A stretch of 39,523 nt of DNA from Verrucomicrobiota bacterium (GCA_030835305.1 JAURPJ010000067.1:1-39523), one strand, 5' to 3'; shown: positions 17,960 to 28,687, numbered from the stretch's first letter. Made by a program: numbers and translations. Notes: generated by a model from the sequence alone, not told the origin.

Positions 17960-18880
17960 TTACCCAAAGTGCTTTCGTAATAGCTCGAGACTCTTCGGCA
18001 CTGCCGTTCTGGGATCCTCCAAGCCCTCGAATTCCAGTGAAACATAGCCTTTATAGTCTGCCTTCTTCATAATTTTCGCGATGCGCCCGTAGTCGAGGTC
18101 CAGAGTATACCAACGTCCCTTGCCGTAATAAGTCTTCGCCTGAAGCAGGACGGTGTGCGGCGCCAGCTTTTCCAGCCGCGCATAGGGATCTTCTAAAAAG
18201 TTCCCGGTATCCAAGGTCACCTGCAGCCAGGGAGACTTCACCGCATCGACCACCTTCATCACCCCCTCCGGTGTCAGGCCGAGTCCCCAGTGGTTTTCTA
18301 AACCGAGCACCACCCCGCACTTCTCGGCATAGGGCACCAATTGTTTCATAGACTCAATCACCCATTCAAATCCTTCCTGCTCGGTGTGACCTTCCAGCAC
18401 TGGCTCGATGCCGCGGTTCGCCATGAGATCATCGAAATTCTTACTCGTATTCCAGCGGCCCGTATTGATCCGCAGGGTGGGAATACCCAGCGCATAGGCT
18501 TGCTCGATGTAGGTGATCGTTTGTTCGACATTTCTTCGCCTCACCAGCCAATCAGGATCCACGAAATCCTGGTGCGTTGAAAAACCCATTAAATCCACCC
18601 CTGCCATGAAGGCCTTCCGCTTGATCTTCTGCATCGCTGCCGGCGAAAAATCCTCCATCTGCATCTGCAGGATCTCCACTCCGTCAAACCCCATCTTGGC
18701 AGCCAGATCGATGCACTTCCCGATATCCCGCAACTCGTCCCGCTGAAAGCCCCAGAAACTATAAGTAGAGACCCCGATGGGATGTTTGCGTGAGCCCTCT
18801 CGAGCCGATCCCGTCAAACAGGCGGCAGAAGATAGAGCGAGGGAAGACAGTAATTTGCGGCGTGAGTAATCTTTCATCAC
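17960..18880 (-). CDS. Tat-exported sugar phosphate isomerase/epimerase-like TIM barrel
   Basis: The 306-residue product belongs to the xylose isomerase-like TIM barrel superfamily (AP_endonuc_2, PF01261). After a twin-arginine-type leader (YSRRKLLSSLALSSAACLTG) come IGVSTYSFWGF, the strand GFDGVEILQ, the segment GIPTLRINTGRW, then GVVLGLENHWG with the metal-ligand Glu, VTLDTGNF with the Asp, and a C-terminal GYVSLEFEGLEDP with the last acidic ligand. These positions fit a divalent-metal isomerase or epimerase, or 3-dehydro-sugar processing, acting outside the cytoplasm. The substrate is unknown. It is divergent from a FucP-like transporter 90 bp away, which suggests a shared promoter region and a role in sugar use. 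The alternative start is the second Met. Confidence 0.82.
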   Translation of the reverse strand: MMKDYSRRKLLSSLALSSAACLTGSAREGSRKHPIGVSTYSFWGFQRDELRDIGKCIDLAAKMGFDGVEILQMQMEDFSPAAMQKIKRKAFMAGVDLMGFSTHQDFVDPDWLVRRRNVEQTITYIEQAYALGIPTLRINTGRWNTSKNFDDLMANRGIEPVLEGHTEQEGFEWVIESMKQLVPYAEKCGVVLGLENHWGLGLTPEGVMKVVDAVKSPWLQVTLDTGNFLEDPYARLEKLAPHTVLLQAKTYYGKGRWYTLDLDYGRIAKIMKKADYKGYVSLEFEGLEDPRTAVPKSLELLRKHFG

Positions 18881-18970
18881 CGCATGTTAGCAATTTTCAC
18901 ACAGTTGCGAGACTTTGATCTCCACAAAGATGAATTTGTCTGACATCCATCCTTCTTCAGCCTTTCCATT

Positions 18971-20470
18971 GTGACCTCACACAACAATTCTCTGCCAGTC
19001 ATTCCACGACACTATCTCGCAGCCTTCATCCTGACAACCTGCTGCTTTTCACTTTGGGGATTTGCAAACGATTATACCAACCCTCTCGTCAAGGTATACG
19101 AACAAGTCTTCATCATTCCCACCGCGCAGGCCGCCTGGCTCCAATTCGCGTTCTACTTTGGCTATTTCTGCATGGCTCTTCCAGCTGCCTTCTTCATCCG
19201 GCGGTTCTCTTACAAAGGGGCCATCCTTGTCGGACTGGCTCTTTATGCCATCGGCGCCCTCCTCGCCATTCCCGCCAGCATGGCCATCTCATTCCCAATC
19301 TTCGTCCTCGGATCCTACATCATCCCCTGTGGACTCGCCTTTCTGGAAACCGCCTGCAATCCCTACATTCTGGCCATGGGCCCCCGCGAAACCGCCACGC
19401 AGCGCCTCAATCTCGCCCAAGCCTTCAATCCCATCGGCTCCCTGACCGGCATGGCCATTGCCACCTTCGTTCTCGCACCCCAACTTGAGATCAACAAATT
19501 CGCCGAGGAGCTTGGTAAAAACAACCCGGATGCCACCAAGTTCCTCTTCACTCCGGAATCAACTCTTCCCAACGGAGCAACGATTGATGTTGACACGGTC
19601 GTTCTGAACGAGAGCGTCACCGTTCCCCTCTACAAGGAAATCCCTGTCTTCTCCGAAGAACTTCCCGGAGTTCTTTCCAGCGCCACGTCCGACGCACTTA
19701 AGGGGCTCAATGCCACCCAACCGGAGGATTTCAAAATGCTCCAAAGCGCAGACCTCGCAAACGTTCGCACGCCCTACCTCGTCATCGCCGCCATCGTCGT
19801 TCTCTTTTTTCTGTTCTTTGCCTTTTCAAAAATGCCCACTTTCAAAAGTAAGGACAAGGAGGCTCCCTTTTTTGAAATTACCAAACGCATCTTTTGCCGC
19901 GGTCACTTTGCCGGTGGCGTAGTGGCCCAGGCGTTTTATGTCGGGGCCCAAATTATGTGTTGGACCTACATCATCCACTACGGAATGGAAGAGGTCGGCC
20001 TCAGTCTCGCCACCGCCCAGAAATGGAACATCGCCTCCATGATTCTCTTCTTGAGCAGCCGCTTTTTCTGCACGTGGCTCCTTCGTATCATAACCCCCGG
20101 TAGGCTTCTCATGATTTTTGCAATTGGCGGCCTCGTCTTTGTTTGCGGTGCCATCCTCATACCCGGCTACCCCGGCCTCATCTGCCTCGTCTGCGTTTCA
20201 GGATGCATGTCACTCATGTTCCCGACCATTTACGGCATCGCCTTGGATGGCATGAAAGAGGAAGAAGCCAAACTCGGCTCCGCCTTTCTGATCATGGCCA
20301 TCGTCGGCGGAGCTGTTGGAGCAAAAGTTCAGGGGAATCTGATCACCTCTCACGGAGTTCCCATTTCATTCACCCTTGTCGCCGTCTGTTTTGTCGTCAT
20401 TGCCAGATATGGCTACCTCTCCTTCAATCAACCGCGCCCGAGCCTACAGTCCGATCAGGAAGGAGATTGA
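18971..20470 (+). CDS. FucP-like major facilitator sugar:H+ symporter
   Basis: This 499-residue membrane protein matches the FHS family (L-fucose permease and relatives). An early helix has LWGFANDYTNPLVKV, comparable to the LWAVANNLND region of E. coli FucP. It also has QFAFYFGYFCMALPAAF, a RRFSYKGAILVGLALYAIGA helix pair, LAFLETACNPYI and the RLNLAQAFNPIGSLTGM block. About 12 membrane segments can be read, with a long hydrophilic insert at residues 175-265 in the middle. It probably imports a hexose or deoxyhexose with protons; the exact sugar cannot be inferred. The start is the GTG at 18971; no ATG lies close enough to keep the first helix. It is divergent from the isomerase gene. No clear terminator follows. 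Confidence 0.88.
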   Translation: MTSHNNSLPVIPRHYLAAFILTTCCFSLWGFANDYTNPLVKVYEQVFIIPTAQAAWLQFAFYFGYFCMALPAAFFIRRFSYKGAILVGLALYAIGALLAIPASMAISFPIFVLGSYIIPCGLAFLETACNPYILAMGPRETATQRLNLAQAFNPIGSLTGMAIATFVLAPQLEINKFAEELGKNNPDATKFLFTPESTLPNGATIDVDTVVLNESVTVPLYKEIPVFSEELPGVLSSATSDALKGLNATQPEDFKMLQSADLANVRTPYLVIAAIVVLFFLFFAFSKMPTFKSKDKEAPFFEITKRIFCRGHFAGGVVAQAFYVGAQIMCWTYIIHYGMEEVGLSLATAQKWNIASMILFLSSRFFCTWLLRIITPGRLLMIFAIGGLVFVCGAILIPGYPGLICLVCVSGCMSLMFPTIYGIALDGMKEEEAKLGSAFLIMAIVGGAVGAKVQGNLITSHGVPISFTLVAVCFVVIARYGYLSFNQPRPSLQSDQEGD

Positions 20471-20499
20471 TCGAGCGTTGCCCTTGAAGAAATCAAGCC

Positions 20500-20595
20500 A
20501 TGAAGAAGAGTTCGCGACTTACCGCTTCAATGGTCCTCGGGGCCCTGTCCGTCGCATTCGGCCAGCAAACGGAACCCACTCCACCACCCCCATAA
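20500..20595 (+). pseudogene. 31-codon signal-peptide stub
   Basis: The ATG at 20500, 29 bp after fucP, opens a frame with a good signal peptide (MKKSSRLTASMVLGALSVAF), a likely cleavage after AFG, and then QTEPTPPPP and a TAA at 20593. Nothing recognisable continues in any frame behind it. It is most simply the 5' end of a deleted exported-protein gene; a genuine small secreted peptide is less likely. Confidence 0.4.
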
Positions 20596-21217
20596 TTTCA
20601 AAAGTAACGGCCTGCTAATGACCACCCTAGACTAGGTTTCCCAGGCCGGTGCAGCACCCCTGATGACTACCACGGCAATACAGGGAAATCCCAAATCGCC
20701 GTTTGACCTCAGCCAACAAGTGGATCCATTCATGTCAGGAGACACCGCTGAAGTTGAAAAATTCATATCGGATTGACTCACCAAAATCCTGCCCCATTGA
20801 TCGTACGTGATATTCGGTTTTGCCAACAAACACATCCATAATGACGGTTCTTTCACAACGGTGGCGTGCGCCCTCAGGACCGGAGTCATCAGAGGGGTGG
20901 CGGCCAAGATCCGGGGTTCCTCTCAAAAAAACCGAACCCTTCTTCCAATTCCCAAGGTGAACTCGCAGGCTGATGCTGACTTGCAAATTGCAGGAGGCCC
21001 CAGGCCGCCACATCGTCGCAGAGCAAACCTTTGATGACGTTCTGACCGTGGTGACCGCAAAAAACATCTCCCGTGATCGAAAAACTTTCCCAGTCCTCAA
21101 TCACCCCAAATCACGAACGCGACAGCCCCAAAAACAAGGATGAGACCCAAGAAGATCCCCCACGCGAGTGAAAACTACTTGATCCCCGCGCCAAGCTATC
21201 CAAGCTCTGTGGAGGAA
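20596..21217. other. Stretch without a recognisable gene
   Basis: About 620 bp between the signal-peptide stub and the pseudopilin. Minus-strand frames show scattered protein-like text (for example TGDVFCGHHGQNVIKGLLCD near 21040 and GQDFGESIRYEFFNFSG near 20770 in a different frame), which might be a decayed gene, but I recognise no family and cannot join them convincingly. No RNA gene, repeat or terminator is evident. Confidence 0.4.
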
Positions 21218-21994
21218 ATGAATACACACTCATCATCAAATAGAAAAAGAGGTTTCACTCTCGTCGAACTTCTCGTGGTCATCGCCATCATCATGACTCT
21301 CGCCGGGATTGCCCTCGTGGCCGTCCGGGCCGGCCTTTCCGCTTCAAAGGCGGGAAAAGCCACCAAGAACATGAAGGAAATTTACAGCGCCCTCACCGTT
21401 CTCCAGTCCGAGGGAGTGAACACCGGTTATCATGCTCCCAGCACCTTCCCTCCCTACAAAGGAAGCCTTCAAGACGCCCAACAGCCATCTTTCGTATGGT
21501 GGGACCTCGTTGCCGAGCAACTCGACGTCGCGGAGCGCGACGGTTCCAACTACAGGTGGGGCAAGGCGTATTGGGAAACCATCCTTCAAAATCCACTTTC
21601 CAAGAAGAAGCTCGGTGAGGGAAAGAAGGAATATGATTCACTCTACAACGAGCCAGCTCTGAGTCTCGGAAGCTATGCCTACAACGCCGAACTTGGCGGA
21701 GACGTTAGCAATGACGCTGCGGAGGAAAATGTCTACAAAGTTCGCTTGAGCGCCGTCAAGGACGGCCCAAGCACGATTTACTTTGGCGAAACCGACGACA
21801 ACGTCACCTCACACGGATGGGTGTTCAAAAACGTGGACAACGCTCCCCAGGGTAATCACAAGGGCAAGGTTCACTGCTGCATGCTCGACGGACACATCGA
21901 AATGATCCAGAACGAGAACCTTAAGAAGCCTCAAATCTTCGACTTCTACACGAAACTCAGCGATAAAAATTACTCGGCCAAGCCCACCAACTAA
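21218..21994 (+). CDS. Type II secretion/pseudopilin-like protein with H-X9-DG motif
   Basis: The 258-residue protein has a type IV prepilin leader and methylation motif, KRGFTLVELLVVIAIIMTLAGI: cleavage by a prepilin peptidase would occur after Gly, leaving Phe1 and Glu5. A long helix with ASKAGKATKNMKEIYSAL follows, then a globular domain with repeated Tyr/Trp. Near the end is the H-X9-DG motif (H in NHKGKVHCCMLDGH) that defines the large Planctomycete/Verrucomicrobial pilin-like families. These proteins are thought to be membrane-anchored pseudopilins; individual roles are unknown. The ATG at 21218 is preceded at once by GGAGGAA (21211-21217) and places the leader at the N-terminus; an upstream in-frame codon at 21140 is unlikely. 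A strong terminator follows. No other pilus gene is nearby. Confidence 0.88.
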   Translation: MNTHSSSNRKRGFTLVELLVVIAIIMTLAGIALVAVRAGLSASKAGKATKNMKEIYSALTVLQSEGVNTGYHAPSTFPPYKGSLQDAQQPSFVWWDLVAEQLDVAERDGSNYRWGKAYWETILQNPLSKKKLGEGKKEYDSLYNEPALSLGSYAYNAELGGDVSNDAAEENVYKVRLSAVKDGPSTIYFGETDDNVTSHGWVFKNVDNAPQGNHKGKVHCCMLDGHIEMIQNENLKKPQIFDFYTKLSDKNYSAKPTN

Positions 21995-22021
21995 GGGTTC
22001 GGATTCACTTCAATCTGTTTT

Positions 22022-22051
22022 AAAGGCGGCTTCAATTGAAGCCGCCTTTTT
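22022..22051 (+). terminator. Rho-independent terminator of the pseudopilin gene
   Basis: A perfect 14-bp inverted repeat (AAAGGCGGCTTCAA at 22022-22035 and its complement at 22036-22049) is followed by more T, 27 bp after the stop codon. The symmetric A/T flanks mean it could act in both directions. Confidence 0.9.
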
Positions 22052-22070
22052 CATAAAGAATCTTTCCGTT

Positions 22071-22175
22071 ATGAGCGAAACCACTCGATCCCGGAGCAAG
22101 CTGGGTGAAGCTCTTCAAGAGTCTCACAAGGAGGGATATCGCGAACGCAAGAAAAACGGGAATTGGGACCATTGA
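22071..22175 (+). CDS. Possible 34-residue basic protein
   Basis: The ATG at 22071 opens 34 codons rich in charged residues (SKLGEALQESHKEGYRERKK), ending in a TGA at 22173. It lies between the pilin terminator and the sigma factor gene, 68 bp before the latter. The helix-like charged pattern is compatible with a small leader or regulatory peptide, but chance is quite possible. No family was recognised. Confidence 0.25.
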   Translation: MSETTRSRSKLGEALQESHKEGYRERKKNGNWDH

Positions 22176-22243
22176 AATACCGATCCGCAAAAAAATGGAA
22201 AAAATTGGTCACGATTTCCCCTTCCCTGTTAAATCAATGATAG

Positions 22244-22759
22244 ATGGATCTTTCGACCGCCGAATTCACCCGCAAATGGACCAGCGCCCTGCCGCAGGTC
22301 TCTGCTTTTGTCGGCTCGATGGTCTTTGATGTCAGTGATCGCGATGACGTCCTGCAAGACTGCGCCATCGCCGCCATGACTTCCTTCGATCGCTACGATT
22401 CCACACGCCCCTTCGCGGCCTGGGTGATTGGGGTTGCCCGAAATCAGGTCCGCCTTTACCTGCGCCGCAAATCCAAAGATCCTCATATCTTTGACGATGA
22501 TGCCCTAAACAACCTCGTCGATGCCTTCTCCCGAATCCGGCCCTCTCACGACAAACGACTGACTCGGCTTGAGAACTGCGTTTCCCAACTCGATGACCGG
22601 GCTCGCGAATTATGCGAACTTCGCTACGCTCGGAACCTCAAGCCAGCCGCTATCGGAGAACAGCTGGGGATGTCACCGAATGCCGCGGCGAAGGCCCTCC
22701 AGCGGATCCGCGAACAACTTCGAAGCTGCCTCGAAAAGCCCCAACTTTCGACATCATGA
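22244..22759 (+). CDS. ECF RNA polymerase sigma-70 factor
   Basis: The 171-residue protein has the two-domain ECF layout. Sigma region 2 covers about 15-90 (FDVSDRDDVLQDCAIAAM, then FAAWVIGVARNQVRLYLRRK, the helix that melts and reads the -10 element). Region 4 covers about 115-165 (LDDRARELCELRYARNLKPA, then the recognition helix MSPNAAAKALQRIREQLRSC). It resembles the Rhodopirellula/Verrucomicrobium ECF subfamily that is usually encoded next to FecR-LamG proteins. It should direct RNA polymerase to a small regulon, perhaps including the downstream genes. Its TGA overlaps the next ATG by 4 bp, so sigma factor and putative regulator are translationally coupled. Confidence 0.93.
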   Translation: MDLSTAEFTRKWTSALPQVSAFVGSMVFDVSDRDDVLQDCAIAAMTSFDRYDSTRPFAAWVIGVARNQVRLYLRRKSKDPHIFDDDALNNLVDAFSRIRPSHDKRLTRLENCVSQLDDRARELCELRYARNLKPAAIGEQLGMSPNAAAKALQRIREQLRSCLEKPQLSTS

Positions 22760-24330
22760 ACCAGGAACACGACCAACTTTTTCACGGTTTTATTGACGGC
22801 ACCCTGAATCAAGGTGAGCTAGGTAAGCTCAATAAAATTTTAAAGGAGTCTCCAGCCGCTGCGGATCAATTCGCTGAAATTGCGCTCCTGCACGGCTCTC
22901 TCCATTCTGGCTTCCAGTCCGGGGCACTCGCAACGAAACACACACACGCAGTAGCAAATATTTCCGGCTGGAAGCCCATTCTCTCCTCATCAAAAACACT
23001 CCTCCCGTGGACCATGGCAGCCGCTGCCGCCGTTGTGGCAATCATCGCACTCCGTGATCCCGAATCCGGGATCACCACCTCTTCGGTCGCCGAAGTCGAG
23101 AAGCACCATACCGGCTTTGCAATCCTGACCCACTCGGTGAATTCGATCTGGTCCGGAACCACTCCGGCCGAGGGAGACCTTCTCCCCCAGGGACTCCTCG
23201 AGCTGAAATCCGGCCTCGCTCAAATCGAATTTTTTTCCGGTGTATCACTCGTCCTCGAGGGAGACGCCGCTCTCGAAATCATTTCGCCCGACGAAATGCG
23301 ACTTCTCCGTGGTAAACTCAGAGCACACGTCCCGCGCCCCGCCATCGGTTTTCAAATCCACACGCCACAAGGCACGGCCCTTGACCTTGGGACCGAATTT
23401 GCACTCGACGTCTCGCATTATGACTCCGAGCTCCACGTCATCGACGGCGAAGTCGAGTGGCATGACGAATCAGAGCCAGATATCCTGCTCACAAAGGGAC
23501 AAGCTCTCCAACTGACCGGCAAGGAGAACTCGCGAATTGAAGCCAAACCAGAACGCTTCACCGGCCCTGATCAACTGGCACGCAAAATCGCAGCCTATCA
23601 AACCGATCGTTTCACGGACTGGCAGCAGGACTCTCGGGCGACCGAAAGCCACCCCGAACTACTCGCCTACTTCCCAATGGACCAACTCCAGGATTGGGAC
23701 CGGGAACTCCCCTCGAAGGCTGGAAAAATTCTTCCGGGAGCCATCGTCGGCGCGAAAATCGTCGAAGGTCGTTGGCCGCAAAAAGAAGCTCTCGACTTCT
23801 CACCCAATGGCTCCCGTGTACGCGTCCACATCCCCGGAAGACATCAAGCACTCACCTACTCCACCTGGGCGAAAATCGACAGCCTCGACCGCCAATACAA
23901 CGCCCTCTTCCTCACCGACAATTACGGCCTTGGCGAACCGCACTGGCAGATCCGTGAAGACGGCCGCCTGTTTTTCTCGGTCGGCCTGGGAAAAGGAAAG
24001 CTCCATCACATTTTTCATTCGCCCGTGATATGGGACTATACCAAAAGCGAGCAATGGCTTCACCTCGTCACCACTTATGACGTCGAAACCCGTACTTGCG
24101 TTCACTACCTAAACGGAGAAGAAATCAGCCGCGAATCTGCTCCCAAGGAAAAGGGTGTGGGCGCCCTCGTCATCGAAAACGCTCAGATCGGAAACTGGGG
24201 ACTCCCCACTCGCGAAGAACCTGAGTTTGCCGTCCGCAACCTCAACGGGAGACTCGACGAATTCACAATTTATCAATCGGCGCTCACTCCTAAAGAGATC
24301 AAATCACTCTACTTTTCCGGCAAGCCCTGA
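22756..24330 (+). CDS. FecR-LamG membrane protein, putative regulator of the ECF sigma factor
   Basis: The 525-residue protein has an approximately 80-residue N-terminal cytoplasmic helical segment (FIDGTLNQGELGKLNKIL and DQFAEIALLHGSLHSGF) like anti-sigma domains. One membrane helix follows at about 82-99 (LLPWTMAAAAAVVAIIAL). A FecR domain covers about 150-255 (LEIISPDEMRLLRGKLRAHV and GTALDLGTEFALDV). The C-terminal LamG/concanavalin-like sandwich covers about 305-522 (LTYSTWAKID, HWQIREDGRLFF, LNGRLDEFTIYQSALT). By family logic the outer LamG part could bind a glycan or protein and signal through FecR to the sigma factor; that is inference. I chose the ATG at 22756 for its ATGA overlap with the sigma gene; the frame is open upstream within that gene. 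Confidence 0.88.
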   Translation: MNQEHDQLFHGFIDGTLNQGELGKLNKILKESPAAADQFAEIALLHGSLHSGFQSGALATKHTHAVANISGWKPILSSSKTLLPWTMAAAAAVVAIIALRDPESGITTSSVAEVEKHHTGFAILTHSVNSIWSGTTPAEGDLLPQGLLELKSGLAQIEFFSGVSLVLEGDAALEIISPDEMRLLRGKLRAHVPRPAIGFQIHTPQGTALDLGTEFALDVSHYDSELHVIDGEVEWHDESEPDILLTKGQALQLTGKENSRIEAKPERFTGPDQLARKIAAYQTDRFTDWQQDSRATESHPELLAYFPMDQLQDWDRELPSKAGKILPGAIVGAKIVEGRWPQKEALDFSPNGSRVRVHIPGRHQALTYSTWAKIDSLDRQYNALFLTDNYGLGEPHWQIREDGRLFFSVGLGKGKLHHIFHSPVIWDYTKSEQWLHLVTTYDVETRTCVHYLNGEEISRESAPKEKGVGALVIENAQIGNWGLPTREEPEFAVRNLNGRLDEFTIYQSALTPKEIKSLYFSGKP

Positions 24331-24378
24331 ATCAAATTCCAGCCGACGAAAACAAGGCAACCCGAAGTTTTTATTCAA

Positions 24379-27201
24379 ATGAAGCCACTTCTTCTCGTTA
24401 TTCTCCTCACTCATTTCGCGTGGGCTGCCACCCCCGAAGAACACGCCACCCTCAAGGCTCTTCCCATTCTCTCTTCGAAATGCGCCGCCTGCCATGGCGA
24501 AGACCCGGATGATATTGAGGGCGAGCTCAATCTACTCACCCGCGAGGGCTTCCTGAAGGGTGGCCAATTCGTCAAGGACCTCCTCGTTCCGGGCGATGTC
24601 GAAAAATCCTTTCTCATGACGGTTATCAAATGGGAAGATCCAGACTTCGAAATGCCCCCAAAGGAGAATGACCGGCTGACACCCGCGCAGATCGCCCATA
24701 TTGAAACCTGGATTAAAAACGGAGCCCCTTGGCCCAGTGAAGCCGACCAAAAGGTCATCCTATCAGCCGAAAAAGAAAAAAGACTCACCGACGAAGGTCT
24801 CATCATCGAAACCTCCGGCGGCCTTGCTGACGACTGGACCTTTCGACGCTATAAACCTGAAACCGTCTGGGCCTTTCTTCCACTTAAAAAACCAACCCCA
24901 CCTTCCGGCAAACCCAACCCAATCGATGCCTTCATTCACGCCAAGCTTAAGTCCGCCAAGTATGAACCAGCCCCGCGTGCCAACCTCCGCACTCTGATTC
25001 GCCGGGTCTCCTACGACCTGATTGGGCTCCCTCCCACTCCTTCCGAAGTTTCCCAGTTCATTACCGCTGCAGAAAAAGACTTCGACACCGCCTACGCGTC
25101 TCTTGTTGAGCGGCTTCTCGCCTCTCCTCACCATGGCGAGCGCTGGGCCCAGCATTGGCTCGATGTCGCCCGCTACGCCGACACCGGAGGCCTCTCCAAC
25201 GACTACGAACGCTCCAACGCCTGGCGCTATCGCGACTACGTCATCCGCGCTTTCAACGAAGACAAACCCTACAATGAATTCATCATGGAACAGATCGCCG
25301 GCGATGAACTCGCCGACCAGTCCCTTCGCAAACGTGTTGGTGATGACGCGAATTACGAAGAACTCCGCAGAAAAGGTCACTACTCTCCCAAAGAGGCCGA
25401 TCAAATGATCGCCTCGTCCTTTCTGCGCATGGGCCCGTGGGATCCGGCCATGGTAAAGGCTCCCGAAGCGAGGCAGCAATACTTGGATGATGTCGTCAAT
25501 GCCGTTGGCCAAACCTTCCTCTCCACCACCATGCGCTGCTTCAAGTGCCATGACCACAAATTCGACCCACTCCCCACCAGGGACTACTACCGCATGTATT
25601 CCGTGTTTGCGGGAACCCAACTCGCCGAGCGTTTCGTCTCATGGCAGGAGCACGACAACAAGGTCGGCTTTGAAGAAGAAAAGGCACAAATCGAACTCCT
25701 CCACAGCTTCGCCGACAGCGAAGCCAAACGCCTTCAGCATAAGGTCGAGGAGCATGCCCGGAAATGGTATGCCGACAACGACCTACCCTACAAAAACCTC
25801 AAGGCCCGGAAAAACGACTCCGTCGATCAAAAGCCACCGCGCCACGTCGGCCTCGACGAAACGGAAAAAGGACAACTCAAAGTCCGCGAACAGGACGAGT
25901 GGATTTGGAACCGCCGTCGCGAACGCTTCCTCCCCATGGTTCAATCCGTCTACAACGGCCCCGATCCCAAATTCCTCAATGCCCGAAAACTCCGCATGCC
26001 GGGCAAGATCAACGGAAACTGGAAACCCGACTCCCACATCCTCACCGGCGGTGCCCTTGAAGCCCCCGGTGAGAAAGTCACCCCGGGTGTTCTCTCTGCT
26101 ATCGGACTTCCCGTCGAGGGAGCTCCGGAAGATGATCCCTACGCCACGCCCGAAGACCTGGACGGTCGCCGCCTCGCCCTCGCCAAGTGGATCGCCCATC
26201 CCCAAAACCCGCTCGCCGCGCGCTCTATCGTCAATCGAATTTGGCAATACCACTTTGGCAAGCCCATCGCCGGAAACCCCAACAACTTCGGAGTGAAAGG
26301 CTCACCTCCAACCCACCCGGATCTTATCAACTGGCTCGCCTCCGACTTTATCAAAAACGGCTGGAGCATCAAACGACTTCACCGGCTCATCCTGACCTCG
26401 GAAACCTACCAGCAATCCAGCCACCATGGTGATCACTACAAGCTCGCACAGGAGGACCCCGACAACGACCTCTTTGCCTTCTTCCCCCATCGACGCCTCA
26501 CCGCCGAAGAGCTCCGCGACTCCATGCTCCACATCACCGGAGAGTTGAATCCAACCGCCGGCGGTCTGCCGATTCGACCTGAAATGAATATGGAAGTCGC
26601 CCTGCAACCCCGCATGATCCAATTCTCCATTGCGCCAACCTATCTCCCAAGCAAAACCCCCGAGCAACGCAACCGGCGTTCCATTTACGCCTACCGCGTG
26701 CGCGGACTCGCCGATCCCTTCCTCGAGACCTTCAACCAACCCAATCCCAACGACTCATGCGAAGAACGCGACTCCGCCTCTGTTTCTCCCCAGGCCTTCA
26801 CGCTCATGAACAGCGATCTCGTCACCGATCGCTCCATCGCCCTCGCCCTGAGATTGGAAAAAGAATCCGGCACTCTTCCCGCACAAATTCAGCGCGCCTT
26901 CCACCTCGTCTTTAATCGCAAGGCGAGCGAGGAAGAAGCCACCAAAGTCGAAGCTTATGTGAAGGAGATGCAAGTCTACCACGCCGACAAGACTCCCAAG
27001 CCCCGAGAATATCCCACCGAGATCACCCGCTCGCTTGTTGAAGAATTCTCAGGTCAACCTTTCGAATACCAGGAACTCCTTCCCGTCTTCAACGATTACC
27101 AACAGGACAAACAAGCCTCCGACGTCAGCCCCAACACCAGAGCCCTCGCCGATTTCTGCCTCATCCTCTTCAACTCCCACGAATTTGTTTACTCTTATTA
27201 G
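24379..27201 (+). CDS. PSCyt1/DUF1549/DUF1553 exported cytochrome-like protein
   Basis: The 940-residue protein has a signal peptide (LLLVILLTHFAWAA). A PSCyt1 heme-binding domain follows, with CAACH at 35-39 and a candidate Met ligand in FEMPPKENDRL. DUF1549 (PSCyt2) covers about 175-395, from NPIDAFIHAKLKS through GERWAQHWLDVARYADT to a second heme-type motif CFKCH at 387-391. DUF1553 (PSD1) fills the C-terminal third: LAKWIAHPQNPLAARSIVNR, IWQYHFGKPI, FFPHRRLTAEELRDSMLHI and LFNSHEFVY at the end. Such proteins are abundant in Planctomycetota and Verrucomicrobiota, act outside the cytoplasm and are suspected of redox steps in polymer breakdown; no reaction is proven. The gene starts 48 bp after the FecR-LamG gene and is followed at 68 bp by its usual DUF1501 partner. 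Confidence 0.93.
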   Translation: MKPLLLVILLTHFAWAATPEEHATLKALPILSSKCAACHGEDPDDIEGELNLLTREGFLKGGQFVKDLLVPGDVEKSFLMTVIKWEDPDFEMPPKENDRLTPAQIAHIETWIKNGAPWPSEADQKVILSAEKEKRLTDEGLIIETSGGLADDWTFRRYKPETVWAFLPLKKPTPPSGKPNPIDAFIHAKLKSAKYEPAPRANLRTLIRRVSYDLIGLPPTPSEVSQFITAAEKDFDTAYASLVERLLASPHHGERWAQHWLDVARYADTGGLSNDYERSNAWRYRDYVIRAFNEDKPYNEFIMEQIAGDELADQSLRKRVGDDANYEELRRKGHYSPKEADQMIASSFLRMGPWDPAMVKAPEARQQYLDDVVNAVGQTFLSTTMRCFKCHDHKFDPLPTRDYYRMYSVFAGTQLAERFVSWQEHDNKVGFEEEKAQIELLHSFADSEAKRLQHKVEEHARKWYADNDLPYKNLKARKNDSVDQKPPRHVGLDETEKGQLKVREQDEWIWNRRRERFLPMVQSVYNGPDPKFLNARKLRMPGKINGNWKPDSHILTGGALEAPGEKVTPGVLSAIGLPVEGAPEDDPYATPEDLDGRRLALAKWIAHPQNPLAARSIVNRIWQYHFGKPIAGNPNNFGVKGSPPTHPDLINWLASDFIKNGWSIKRLHRLILTSETYQQSSHHGDHYKLAQEDPDNDLFAFFPHRRLTAEELRDSMLHITGELNPTAGGLPIRPEMNMEVALQPRMIQFSIAPTYLPSKTPEQRNRRSIYAYRVRGLADPFLETFNQPNPNDSCEERDSASVSPQAFTLMNSDLVTDRSIALALRLEKESGTLPAQIQRAFHLVFNRKASEEEATKVEAYVKEMQVYHADKTPKPREYPTEITRSLVEEFSGQPFEYQELLPVFNDYQQDKQASDVSPNTRALADFCLILFNSHEFVYSY

Positions 27202-27268
27202 AAGCAAGTCACAGACCGCTAATAACCAACCGCCAAGCCTCACCATCCCACTCGCAACGAACCAATAC

Positions 27269-28687
<1,419 letters not shown>

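Noticed and set aside
24763-25620. Long minus-strand open frame (285 codons) opposite the PSCyt/DUF1549 gene
   Set aside because: It is the antisense shadow of a well-supported gene in GC-rich codons, with no recognised domain.
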